Shown here: positions 18,596 through 25,364 of the stretch, one piece after another
How the letters are laid out: each line of letters begins with the position of its first letter
Position numbering within the stretch: position 1 is the stretch's first letter
NCBI RefSeq assembly: GCF_010560025.1
Contig: NZ_SAIY01000010.1
Span: 186,001-250,000 of the forward strand
Direction of reading: 5' to 3'
DNA: 64,000 bases
Source: Verrucosispora sioxanthis
GTDB lineage: Bacteria; Actinomycetota; Actinomycetes; Mycobacteriales; Micromonosporaceae
Made by a program: the position numbers and the translations under genes
The notes under the pieces: generated by a model
Database searches by the model: none
Told to the model about the DNA's origin: nothing
What the model saw: the letters and a program-made list of their open reading frames with translations, nothing else

Positions 18596-19135
18596 GCGGG
18601 GACGTGAGTCCAAAATGCGGGGACACGGGGTCAGGTGGCCGGACGGTGGTCGGGAGTGGCGTCCACGGGGGAGATCTGTTCGTGCGGGAGGGTGCCATCG
18701 ACGTCCCTCTTGCGGGACAAGGCACCCGTCCCGGCAGGTCGGTGACTCGGCATGACCGACGGCGTGAGTGTCACAGCCTGACTTCATCCGATAACCCCGA
18801 AACGGGGTGACTACCCACAATGGACTCATTGGTACCCAAGCGGAAATATGAAGTTCACGCCTGTGGCATCCGTTACAGATCGTGAGCGGGTAGGTTTGTC
18901 CGATGTGGTCGTCGCACGAGCGTCGCGTCGAGGTACATGGTTGACGGTGATGTACCCCCGATGGTGGCGGGTAGTCCGCGCCGAGGCGCGTGAGGCATGC
19001 GGCGGCACACGTGACGATCCGCGTCTCGGGTCAGCCGGCCAGGGTCAGATTTTCCTCCTGGGTCGTTGAACCCTGATGTTGCCTCGTCCGTCTGAAGAGA
19101 GCCAGATTTCCCGATATGCAGCCCAGAGTGAGTCG
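18596..19135. other. 540-bp intergenic region between divergent genes
   Basis: This separates the ECF sigma gene (minus) from the secreted lysozyme-like gene (plus) and must hold both promoters. I see one short hairpin, CCCCG-AAA-CGGGG at 18795-18807. I see no convincing gene and no RNA motif I can name; a c-di-AMP riboswitch was considered and not recognised. Confidence 0.5.
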
Positions 19136-20890
19136 ATGACTGAAAAGAATGTCCTCAAGCGAGCGCGGTGGCGGCGTCAGCTGGCCACGACGCGGGCGCG
19201 AGTCGAGATCATGGCCCTGTTCCTGACGCTGATCCTCTTCGGAGCGGTGGCCTTCGCCGTTGTGCCGGCCGTCGCGAACGACGACAAGCTGGTCGGTGAG
19301 CCGGTGCCGGAGGACCTCGTCCCGGCGATCGTCGCTGCCGCCTTGTCCTGTCCCAGTCTGAACCCGCCGAGGCTCGCCGCTCAGATCATGGCCGCCTCCG
19401 GCTTCTCCGAGGGCGGGCCGCACGGCAACATCGCCGCGATGGATCCGGCCTCCTGGGCGGAGTGGCGGCCGACCTCGTCGGCCCGGGTCACCGATCGGGC
19501 CGCGGTCGTGACGGCGGTCGCACGCCGTACATGTCAGCTGGTCGGCCAGGTTCGAGCCGGCGGGCTCGACGGTGACCTGTGGCCGGCTGCGGTGGCCGCT
19601 GAAGAGGTCGGTGCCGCCGCCGTGGTGCAGGCCAAGGGAGTCCCGAAGGCACAGCAGCAGCGCGTCGACAGGGTCAGCGGATACGCGAGTTGGTACGCCG
19701 ACCGCGACGAGTTGGCCACCAAACCGCGAGGGGGTGTCGGCGCGGCTGCGGAAACGACCGCTGTGCCGGTATCGGACGACCTGGTGCCGGCGATTCAGTC
19801 GGCGGGGGCGATCTGCTCCGGCATCACGCCGGTGCGAATCGCCGCGCAGCTACGTGCCCTGTCGAACTTCAACGTCAACCTCCGTTCAGCAGACGGTGCA
19901 GTGGGCATCGCCCAGTTCACTCCCGAGCTATGGCAGACGTATCGCGTCAGCAAGGACGCTTCGGCGTGGGATCCGCAGCATGCGGTCGTGTCGATGGGTA
20001 AGGCCATGTGCGGGCTGTCCCAGGAACTGAGACTGCTGAATGGCGGCGACCCGTACGTGCTGGCTCTCGGTGCCTATCAGTGGGGAGCTGCGGTGATCCG
20101 CCAGGCCGGTGGTCTGCCGCGGACCTCCGTCCCGCATCTCGCCGACCGGGTGATGGCGCACATGGCCGAGTACGAGAAGGACACCCGACTCACGGTTCCA
20201 GTCAAGGATAAGGTGCCGCAGAAGTCCGAGGATGCCAAGCCCACGTCTGCGCCGTCCGCGTCACCGTCCGGGGAGCCGGATGCGTCGCCGTCCGCACCAT
20301 CGTCCGCGGCGGCGGACGAGGCGACCGGCAAGAAGACCGGGGGAGCGGCGACCGAGACCCCCAAGCGCGCCCAGCCACCGGTGAAGGCGCCCGACTCCGG
20401 CGGCTCGGCCGGCGGCTACGGCCCGTACTTCATCTTCAATCATCGTACGAAGCTGTGCGTCGACGAACCCGGCACCGGCGCGGGCAAGCGCGACGGACCG
20501 GTGAACCAGGACGTGTGTGTAAAGAAGGCCGCGGACAACCAGGAGTGGCAGTTCGTGCCGCGTGCCGTGGACAGCGAGGGCTACCAGCTCTACTGGATCC
20601 GCAACCCCGACGACGGCTATTGCATCGACCCGCCTGGCCTCGGCGCAGCTCCCAACGAGGCTCAGCTCAACGTGACCGGCTGTTACGACCAGGACAACCA
20701 GTACTTCCGGCTCGAACCGCGGCTCACCTCGGGCGGATGGCAGTACTACTGGCTGCGCAACGTCGCGTCGGACATGTGCATGGAGGTTCCCGGCGGGGGG
20801 ACCGGAGGTTCGGGCGCTCGGCTCCAGATGGTCCCGTGCCTGACAAATGACGACCATGACTGGGCTCTCGTCGGTAAGGCGGAGTGGTAG
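19136..20890 (+). CDS. Secreted/anchored protein with two degenerate lysozyme-like modules and a ricin-type lectin domain
   Basis: This 584-residue protein has a basic N-terminus and a membrane/signal segment at about 23-46 (VEIMALFLTLILFGAVAFAVV). Two related modules follow, at about residues 60-190 and 215-350. Each has the PxRLAAQ...SxF core of lytic transglycosylase (SLT) domains, and the second has the GAVGIAQFTPELWQTY motif. The Glu of the usual E-S-x-F-N is replaced in both (A-S-G-F and L-S-N-F-N). A Ser/Pro linker then leads to a C-terminal ricin-like beta-trefoil (about 445-584) with repeated LC.D / NQEWQF / YCIDPPG / MCMEV motifs. It probably binds cell-wall sugars. The ATG at 19136 was chosen over 19076 because it places the signal segment normally. 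Confidence 0.72.
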   Translation: MTEKNVLKRARWRRQLATTRARVEIMALFLTLILFGAVAFAVVPAVANDDKLVGEPVPEDLVPAIVAAALSCPSLNPPRLAAQIMAASGFSEGGPHGNIAAMDPASWAEWRPTSSARVTDRAAVVTAVARRTCQLVGQVRAGGLDGDLWPAAVAAEEVGAAAVVQAKGVPKAQQQRVDRVSGYASWYADRDELATKPRGGVGAAAETTAVPVSDDLVPAIQSAGAICSGITPVRIAAQLRALSNFNVNLRSADGAVGIAQFTPELWQTYRVSKDASAWDPQHAVVSMGKAMCGLSQELRLLNGGDPYVLALGAYQWGAAVIRQAGGLPRTSVPHLADRVMAHMAEYEKDTRLTVPVKDKVPQKSEDAKPTSAPSASPSGEPDASPSAPSSAAADEATGKKTGGAATETPKRAQPPVKAPDSGGSAGGYGPYFIFNHRTKLCVDEPGTGAGKRDGPVNQDVCVKKAADNQEWQFVPRAVDSEGYQLYWIRNPDDGYCIDPPGLGAAPNEAQLNVTGCYDQDNQYFRLEPRLTSGGWQYYWLRNVASDMCMEVPGGGTGGSGARLQMVPCLTNDDHDWALVGKAEW

Positions 20891-20911
20891 TCACGACAAT
20901 GTCCGGCTGAG

Positions 20912-20944
20912 GTTCCGGGGCGGCGGGCGCCGCGGCCCCGGAAC
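20912..20944 (+). terminator. Stem-loop terminator
   Basis: GTTCCGGGGC pairs with GCCCCGGAAC around a GC-rich loop, 22 bp after the lysozyme/lectin gene. There is no T-tract, as is common for actinobacterial terminators. Confidence 0.6.
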
Positions 20945-21127
20945 TGGTCGGTGTGTCTGGCCCAGGTCGTCCTCCTGGCGGACGCTGCGAGATGCATTCT
21001 GGCGGACAGTCGATTCCCTGCCTTCGGTGGCGGGACGCGTTGCTGGTCCGGACGGTGCCACGGCCGAGGCTGATGGGTTCGTCTGAGGACGGGAACTGCT
21101 CCAGCACACCGCTGCTAACCTGGCGTC

Positions 21128-21646
21128 GTGCGGACGGTGGAACTGCTCTGCTCGGCGGAGCTCGATGCCGCCGTCCGGGCGGCCTGGGGCCGGCTCGCTG
21201 CGGCCGGTCTGCCGAGCCTGGCCCGTAACACCCATTCGTCGAATCGTCCGCACCTGACTCTCGCCGCGGTTGACGAGTTCCCGCCCGGGGCTGTTGCCCG
21301 CCTCGCCGCTCTGTTGGACGCGGCGCTTCCGCTGCCGGCGCGGCTCGGCGACGTGACGGTGCTCGATGGTAGTGCGTCGCTGGTCTGGCTGGTGGAGCCC
21401 GCCGCTGAACTGGTCGAGACGCACCGAGCGGTGTGGCGGGTGCTCGAAGACGGAGAAGGTCATAATCCGTGGCACCAGCCCGGCCGTTGGACGCCGCACC
21501 TCAGCCTCGCGCTTCGCTTCCGAGACGCCGACTGGACGCTGGTGCGCGCCGTGGTGGGAGCCGTGTCCGCCGGGTCGTTCGTGGCGGCCCGCAGTTACAA
21601 CAGCGCCGACCGGTCGGTGCAGCCCTTGGCCGGTTACGGCGGTTGA
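21128..21646 (+). CDS. 2'-5' RNA ligase-like (2H phosphoesterase) protein
   Basis: This 172-residue protein has the two HxS/T motifs of the 2H phosphoesterase superfamily: H42-L-T44 (NRPHLTLA) and H124-L-S126 (WTPHLSLA). They lie about 80 residues apart, as in LigT/ThpR-like proteins that act on 2'-5' or cyclic phosphodiester bonds of RNA or nucleotides. The start is a GTG at 21128. It stands alone between a terminator and a Zur-type site, so no pathway is indicated. The substrate is unknown. Confidence 0.85.
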   Translation: MRTVELLCSAELDAAVRAAWGRLAAAGLPSLARNTHSSNRPHLTLAAVDEFPPGAVARLAALLDAALPLPARLGDVTVLDGSASLVWLVEPAAELVETHRAVWRVLEDGEGHNPWHQPGRWTPHLSLALRFRDADWTLVRAVVGAVSAGSFVAARSYNSADRSVQPLAGYGG

Positions 21647-21745
21647 CCCGGGGAAGAGTTGCGGGTCAGCAAGGGTTGGGTTGTCGGCCGGACCGTACGC
21701 GACCGGAGCCCCACGGGGCGCGGCACGCCACCCTGCTCTGTACTA

Positions 21746-21760
21746 TGAAAACCGTTTTCC
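21746..21760 (+). promoter_or_regulatory. Candidate Zur box upstream of rpmF
   Basis: TGAAAACCGTTTTCC is a 7-1-7 inverted repeat (GAAAAC...GTTTTC) matching the form of actinobacterial Zur operators (TGAAAATnATTTTCA type). It lies about 170 bp before a cysteine-free L32 gene, a class of paralogue known to be repressed by Zur when zinc is sufficient. The long leader is unexplained. Confidence 0.65.
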
Positions 21761-21928
21761 CTAGACCTCGAAGACGAGGCCGCAGAAGCTGACCTCGCTT
21801 CTCGATCGCCGGCCCGCACGGATGCGGGGTCGGCGGGTGGTGGCCCGGTCCGGAGTGAGCTGGGGGGCCCCGGTTCTGACCGGTCGCACGTCGCCGATCT
21901 TGTAACTGCTCAACCCGCAGGAGTTCCG

Positions 21929-22105
21929 ATGGCTGTCCCGAAGCGGCGGATGTCTCGCAGCAATACCCGTCATCGTCGCGCTAACTGGAAGGCGGTGCCG
22001 GTCGACTTGGTGCCCATTCAGATCGGCAGCATGACCTACCGAGTTCCCCGGCGCCTCGTCCGCGCCGTACAGCTCGGCCACATCGATCCGAGCAGCTTGC
22101 GCTGA
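21929..22105 (+). CDS. rpmF: Ribosomal protein bL32, cysteine-free (zinc-independent) paralogue
   Basis: This 58-residue protein begins MAVPKRRMSRSNTRHRRANW, the unmistakable N-terminus of bL32. Zinc-binding L32 proteins carry four cysteines in the second half; this one has none, so it is the C-minus type that replaces the zinc form under zinc starvation. An AGGAG site lies 8 bases before the ATG. The putative Zur box at 21746-21760 supports zinc-dependent control. No other alternative ribosomal genes (L28, L31, L33, S14, S18) are adjacent. The gene is too short for many gene callers. Confidence 0.92.
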   Translation: MAVPKRRMSRSNTRHRRANWKAVPVDLVPIQIGSMTYRVPRRLVRAVQLGHIDPSSLR

Positions 22106-22372
22106 GCCGACGCCGCCCGGTCCGGGCACCGTCCCGGTCGGCTTGTGAGCGCTGGATCGTGGCTGTTTGCGGCGGATCGGGAGGACGTGACCGACCTGAG
22201 GGGCCGTCCGGGCAGCGCCGTGCCCGGGCTCGGCACCCCAGGTCGGGTTCCGGTCATCGCGCCCACCGCACTGGGCATCGGTCGCCTGACACCCCTACGG
22301 GCTGACGATGAGCGGCGAGGCGGGTAACTGGCTTGCCCGACACAGTTCCGCTGCCTGCGATACGGCCTACGA

Positions 22373-22597
22373 GTGGTCATCACCTGGGCTGCCGAGGACA
22401 GAGAACCTGAGACCGCACTCGAGCAGGCGCTGCACGATGAGCCGAACCCGGTCGAGGCGGCCGTCGGAATCGCCACGGTCTGTCGCCTGCTGGCCATCGA
22501 GCTGGCTGCGGCCACCGGAACAACCGAGACGGAGGTACTTCGCCGGCTGGATGTCACTGTCGACCGGTTGCAAGGCACCGGCCACAACGTGGGTTAG
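22373..22597 (+). CDS. Small acidic hypothetical protein
   Basis: This is a 74-residue open frame from a GTG. Its third-position GC bias looks coding, and the sequence is mostly helical (ALEQALHDEPNPVEAAVGIATVCRLL ... TEVLRRLDVTVDRLQ). I recognise no family. There is no clear ribosome site, and the end overlaps the opposite-strand small gene at 22554-22778, so one of the two may be spurious. Confidence 0.42.
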   Translation: MVITWAAEDREPETALEQALHDEPNPVEAAVGIATVCRLLAIELAAATGTTETEVLRRLDVTVDRLQGTGHNVG

Positions 22598-22778
22598 CGC
22601 GCTGCCGATCCGGATGTGGTGACGGTTCTTTGACCGCCCGGCGGATGCAGAATCTCCCTCGCTTCTGCACGGAAGCGACCGTCGCCGCCTGTACCGCGAG
22701 GGCGTGGGCCCGCGCCGCAGCGTCAACCTCCGCCTGCCGTGCGGGATTGCCGAACTGTCGCTGCTTCTTCCTCGCCAT
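22554..22778 (-). CDS. Small basic hypothetical protein
   Basis: This 74-residue frame starts at the ATG at 22778, giving MARKKQRQFGNPARQAEVDA, a very basic N-terminus followed by an Ala-rich helix. The beginning looks like a real small nucleic-acid-associated or ribosome-linked protein, but the C-terminal half is irregular. It overlaps the plus-strand small frame by 44 bp. Low confidence. Confidence 0.33.
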   Translation of the reverse strand: MARKKQRQFGNPARQAEVDAAARAHALAVQAATVASVQKRGRFCIRRAVKEPSPHPDRQRANPRCGRCLATGRQ

Positions 22779-22893
22779 GGCGCAGCCTACCGGTGACCTC
22801 GTGCTGTCCAACTGTGCGGCAGTCACGGTCGATCACCACGGCCCACGCGTGCAGGTCGCCGCTCGCACCGGTGGCGATCTCTGCGGTATTCAC

Positions 22894-22935
22894 TGTTGCT
22901 ATCTACTGGTACCCAGTGATACTGTCTACCAGTAG
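22894..22935 (+). promoter_or_regulatory. Promoter and 9-bp inverted-repeat operator of the PadR operon
   Basis: CTACTGGTA (22903-22911) and TACCAGTAG (22927-22935) are a perfect inverted repeat. A candidate -10 (GATACT, 22918-22923) sits between the arms, with a -35 (TGTTGC, 22894-22899) 18 bp upstream. Binding of the PadR protein encoded 33 bp downstream would cover the promoter, implying autorepression. Confidence 0.7.
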
Positions 22936-22967
22936 TTAGCGTCGCTGGGTAGCGAGGAGATGGGGAC

Positions 22968-23315
22968 ATGGGCAACCAACTGACCGAGATGCTGAAGGGC
23001 ACCCTCGAAGGCATCGTCCTGGCGATCCTGGCCCGCAGGTCCGCGTACGGCTACGAGATCACCGCGTGGCTGCGCGACCGCGGGTTCTCGGACATCGCGG
23101 AAGGCACCATCTACGCACTGCTCGTCCGTGTAGAGCAACGGGGGTTCGTGGACGTGGAGAAGGTGCCTTCCGAGAAGGGGCCGCCGCGGAAGGTGTATTC
23201 GCTCAACGCGAAGGGGCGGGACCAACTCGCCGAGTTCTGGAGGACCTGGAGCGTCCTCACGGATCGCATCGAGCAACTCCGTCACAACGGCAACCAACAC
23301 GAAAAGGGAGCATGA
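22968..23315 (+). CDS. PadR-family transcriptional regulator
   Basis: This 115-residue winged-helix protein has the PadR core (LKGTLEGIVLAILARRSAYGYEI ... IAEGTIYALLVRVEQRGFV) with a wing at GPPRKVYSL and a short C-terminal helix. It has a GAGGAG ribosome site. It is the first gene of a tight four-gene operon with a DUF1048 protein and an ABC exporter, the standard setting of PadR repressors that sense a toxic compound and release exporter genes. A perfect inverted repeat over its own promoter supports autoregulation. Confidence 0.92.
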   Translation: MGNQLTEMLKGTLEGIVLAILARRSAYGYEITAWLRDRGFSDIAEGTIYALLVRVEQRGFVDVEKVPSEKGPPRKVYSLNAKGRDQLAEFWRTWSVLTDRIEQLRHNGNQHEKGA

Positions 23316-23317
23316 GC

Positions 23318-23698
23318 ATGGCCGCGAAGTGGATCGAGACGCTCGTCGGATCGCTGGAGCAGAAGAAGCAGTACAAGCACCACATGGCCCGGATCGAGGC
23401 CCTGCCGGAGCCCTACCGTGGCGCGGCGAAGGCGCTGCACCGGTATTTCATGTACCACGGCGGGATCCTCGACGGCGACACGCTCACCACCATGTTCGGC
23501 GACTTCGTCGACCTCTGGGAGCGCGCTGTCGCCGACGGAACGCCGGTCCGCGCGATCGTCGGCGACGACCCGGTCGAGTTCGCGGAGACGTTCCTGCAGG
23601 CGTACGCCAGCAGGCAGTGGATTGACAGGGAGCGCGAGCGCCTGCGGAAGGCGATCGACGCTGCTGACCACAACAACGGTGAGGAGAAGAGCGAATGA
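23318..23698 (+). CDS. DUF1048-family protein
   Basis: This 126-residue helical protein resembles DUF1048 proteins, which commonly sit between a PadR regulator and an ABC exporter. It has AAKWIETLVGSLEQKKQYKHHMARIEALP and a central YMYHGG / FGDFVDLWERAVADG section. An in-frame ATG at 23312 overlaps the PadR stop, but the AAAGGGAG site at 23303-23310 is well spaced only for the ATG at 23318. It ends by overlapping the ATPase gene (ATGA). The role is unknown; it may be an accessory to transporter control. Confidence 0.83.
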   Translation: MAAKWIETLVGSLEQKKQYKHHMARIEALPEPYRGAAKALHRYFMYHGGILDGDTLTTMFGDFVDLWERAVADGTPVRAIVGDDPVEFAETFLQAYASRQWIDRERERLRKAIDAADHNNGEEKSE

Positions 23699-24510
23699 CC
23701 ACCACGGCTCGCGAACCCGCGATCAGGGTGCAGGCCATCACCAAGTCCTTCAAGGACCTGCACGTGCTGCGGGGCGTCGACTTCGACGTGGCGGCGGGGA
23801 GCATCTTCGCGCTGCTCGGCTCGAACGGCGCCGGCAAGACCACGCTGGTGCGGATCCTGTCGACGTTGCTGAAGGCGGACAGCGGCACCGCCACCGTCCA
23901 GGGGTTCGACGTCTCCTCGGCTCCGGCCGAGGTACGCAAGTCGATCAGCCTGACCGGTCAGTTCGCCGCGGTGGACGAGGTGCTCACCGGCCGGGAGAAT
24001 CTGATCCTGGTCGCGAAGCTCCGCCACCTGAAGGACCCGGGGGCGACCGCCGACGATCTGCTCGCCCGTTTCTCGCTCACCGATGCCGGCAACCGCAAGG
24101 CGGGAACGTACTCCGGCGGTATGCGCCGCCGGCTCGACATCGCGATGAGCCTGGTCGGCAACCCGCCGGTCGTCTTCCTCGACGAGCCGACCACCGGCCT
24201 CGACCCGCAGGCCCGCATCGAGGTCTGGCAGACGGTGAAGCAGCTCGCCCAAGGTGGCACGACCATCCTGCTGACCACGCAGTACCTCGACGAGGCCGAG
24301 CAACTCGCCGACCGGATCGCGATCCTGCACAAGGGCACGATCATCCAGAACGGCACCCTCACCGAGCTGAAGCAACTCCTCCCGGCCGCCAAGGTCGAGT
24401 ACATCGAGAAGCAGCCGAGCCTCGAGGACGTCTTCCTCGCCCTCGTTGGCGAAACCAGTGACACCGCCGCCGACCAGCCGGCCACGCCCGCAGGAGAGGA
24501 ATCCCGATGA
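23695..24510 (+). CDS. ABC exporter ATP-binding protein (DrrA-type)
   Basis: This 271-residue nucleotide-binding subunit has Walker A at residues 42-50 (GSNGAGKTT), the signature YSGGMRRRLDIAMSL, Walker B VVFLDEPTTGLD and the switch region TTQYLDEAEQLADR. The QYLDEAE form and C-terminal half match the DrrA/daunorubicin-resistance family. It overlaps the DUF1048 gene and the permease gene by 4 bp on either side, so the subunits are translationally coupled. With the permease it probably pumps a hydrophobic drug or natural product out of the cell. Confidence 0.93.
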   Translation: MTTTAREPAIRVQAITKSFKDLHVLRGVDFDVAAGSIFALLGSNGAGKTTLVRILSTLLKADSGTATVQGFDVSSAPAEVRKSISLTGQFAAVDEVLTGRENLILVAKLRHLKDPGATADDLLARFSLTDAGNRKAGTYSGGMRRRLDIAMSLVGNPPVVFLDEPTTGLDPQARIEVWQTVKQLAQGGTTILLTTQYLDEAEQLADRIAILHKGTIIQNGTLTELKQLLPAAKVEYIEKQPSLEDVFLALVGETSDTAADQPATPAGEESR

Positions 24511-25271
24511 CCGCCCATGCTCTCAGCGACACCGGAACCCTCACCGGCCGCTCCCTGCGCCACATCCTGCGCAGCCCGGACACCATCATCACCACCGCGA
24601 TCACCCCCATCGCGCTGCTGCTGCTCTTCGTGTACGTGCTGGGCGGAGCCATCAACACCGGCACCGGTGAGTCGTACATCAACTACATGCTTCCGGGCAT
24701 CCTGCTCATCACCATCGCGTCCGGCATCGCCTACACCGCGTACCGTCTGTTCCTCGACATGCAGGCCGGCATCTTCGAGCGCTTCCAGTCGATGCCGATC
24801 TCGCGGCCCTCCGTACTCTGGGCGCATGTCCTGACCTCGCTCATCGCCAACCTGGCATCGCTCGTGATCGTCATCGGCGTCGCGCTGATCATGGGATTCC
24901 GCACCGGCGCGTCAGTGGTCAACTGGCTGGCCGCCGCCGGCATCCTGATCCTGTTCACCCTCGCCCTCAGCTGGATCGCCGTGATGCCGGGCCTGACCGC
25001 CAAGACCATCGACGGCGCGAGCGGCTTCAGCTACCCCCTGATCTTCCTGCCCTTCATCAGCTCGGCGTTCGTCCCCACCGACTCGATGCCCGGTCCGGTC
25101 GCGTGGTTCGCCGAGAACCAGCCGGTCACGTCCATCGTGAACACTCTCCGCGCGCTGTTTGCCCAGGAACCCGTCGGCAACGACCTGTGGATCGCCCTCG
25201 GTTGGTGCGTCGGGCTGCTCGTGGTCGCGTACCTCGGCGCGACAGCGATCTACCGCAGGAAGATCAGCTAG
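24507..25271 (+). CDS. ABC-2-type exporter permease (DrrB-type)
   Basis: This 254-residue membrane protein has about six hydrophobic segments, including ALLLLFVYVLGGAI, LVIVIGVALIMGF, ILILFTLALSWIAVM and LVVAYLGATAIY. The GIFERFQSMPISR loop and AKTIDGASGFSYPLIFLPFISSAFVP are typical of the ABC-2 DrrB group. It overlaps the ATPase gene by ATGA and closes the PadR operon before a terminator. Substrate unknown; drug efflux is inferred from family and regulator. Confidence 0.92.
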   Translation: MTAHALSDTGTLTGRSLRHILRSPDTIITTAITPIALLLLFVYVLGGAINTGTGESYINYMLPGILLITIASGIAYTAYRLFLDMQAGIFERFQSMPISRPSVLWAHVLTSLIANLASLVIVIGVALIMGFRTGASVVNWLAAAGILILFTLALSWIAVMPGLTAKTIDGASGFSYPLIFLPFISSAFVPTDSMPGPVAWFAENQPVTSIVNTLRALFAQEPVGNDLWIALGWCVGLLVVAYLGATAIYRRKIS

Positions 25272-25282
25272 CCGGTCGCAGC

Positions 25283-25323
25283 AAGGCGGCGCCGCGTCCC
25301 CTGTGGATGCGGGGCCGCCTTTT
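25283..25323 (+). terminator. Terminator of the PadR/ABC operon
   Basis: AAGGCGGC pairs with GCCGCCTT, with an inner CCCC/GGGG pairing, followed by TTTTCT. It lies 11 bp after the permease stop. Confidence 0.72.
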
Positions 25324-25364
25324 CTGCGTGGTCCGGCCAGCCGACGGTGAGTTCGGCCGAGCGG

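Noticed and set aside
18596..19135. c-di-AMP or other riboswitch before the lysozyme/lectin gene
   Set aside because: Such riboswitches often precede wall-hydrolase genes, but I could not find the conserved core; only a small hairpin is visible.
22145..22327. 60-codon plus-strand frame after rpmF
   Set aside because: Starts without a ribosome site, and its composition (MSAGSWLFAADREDVTDLRG...) shows no family or clear coding bias.
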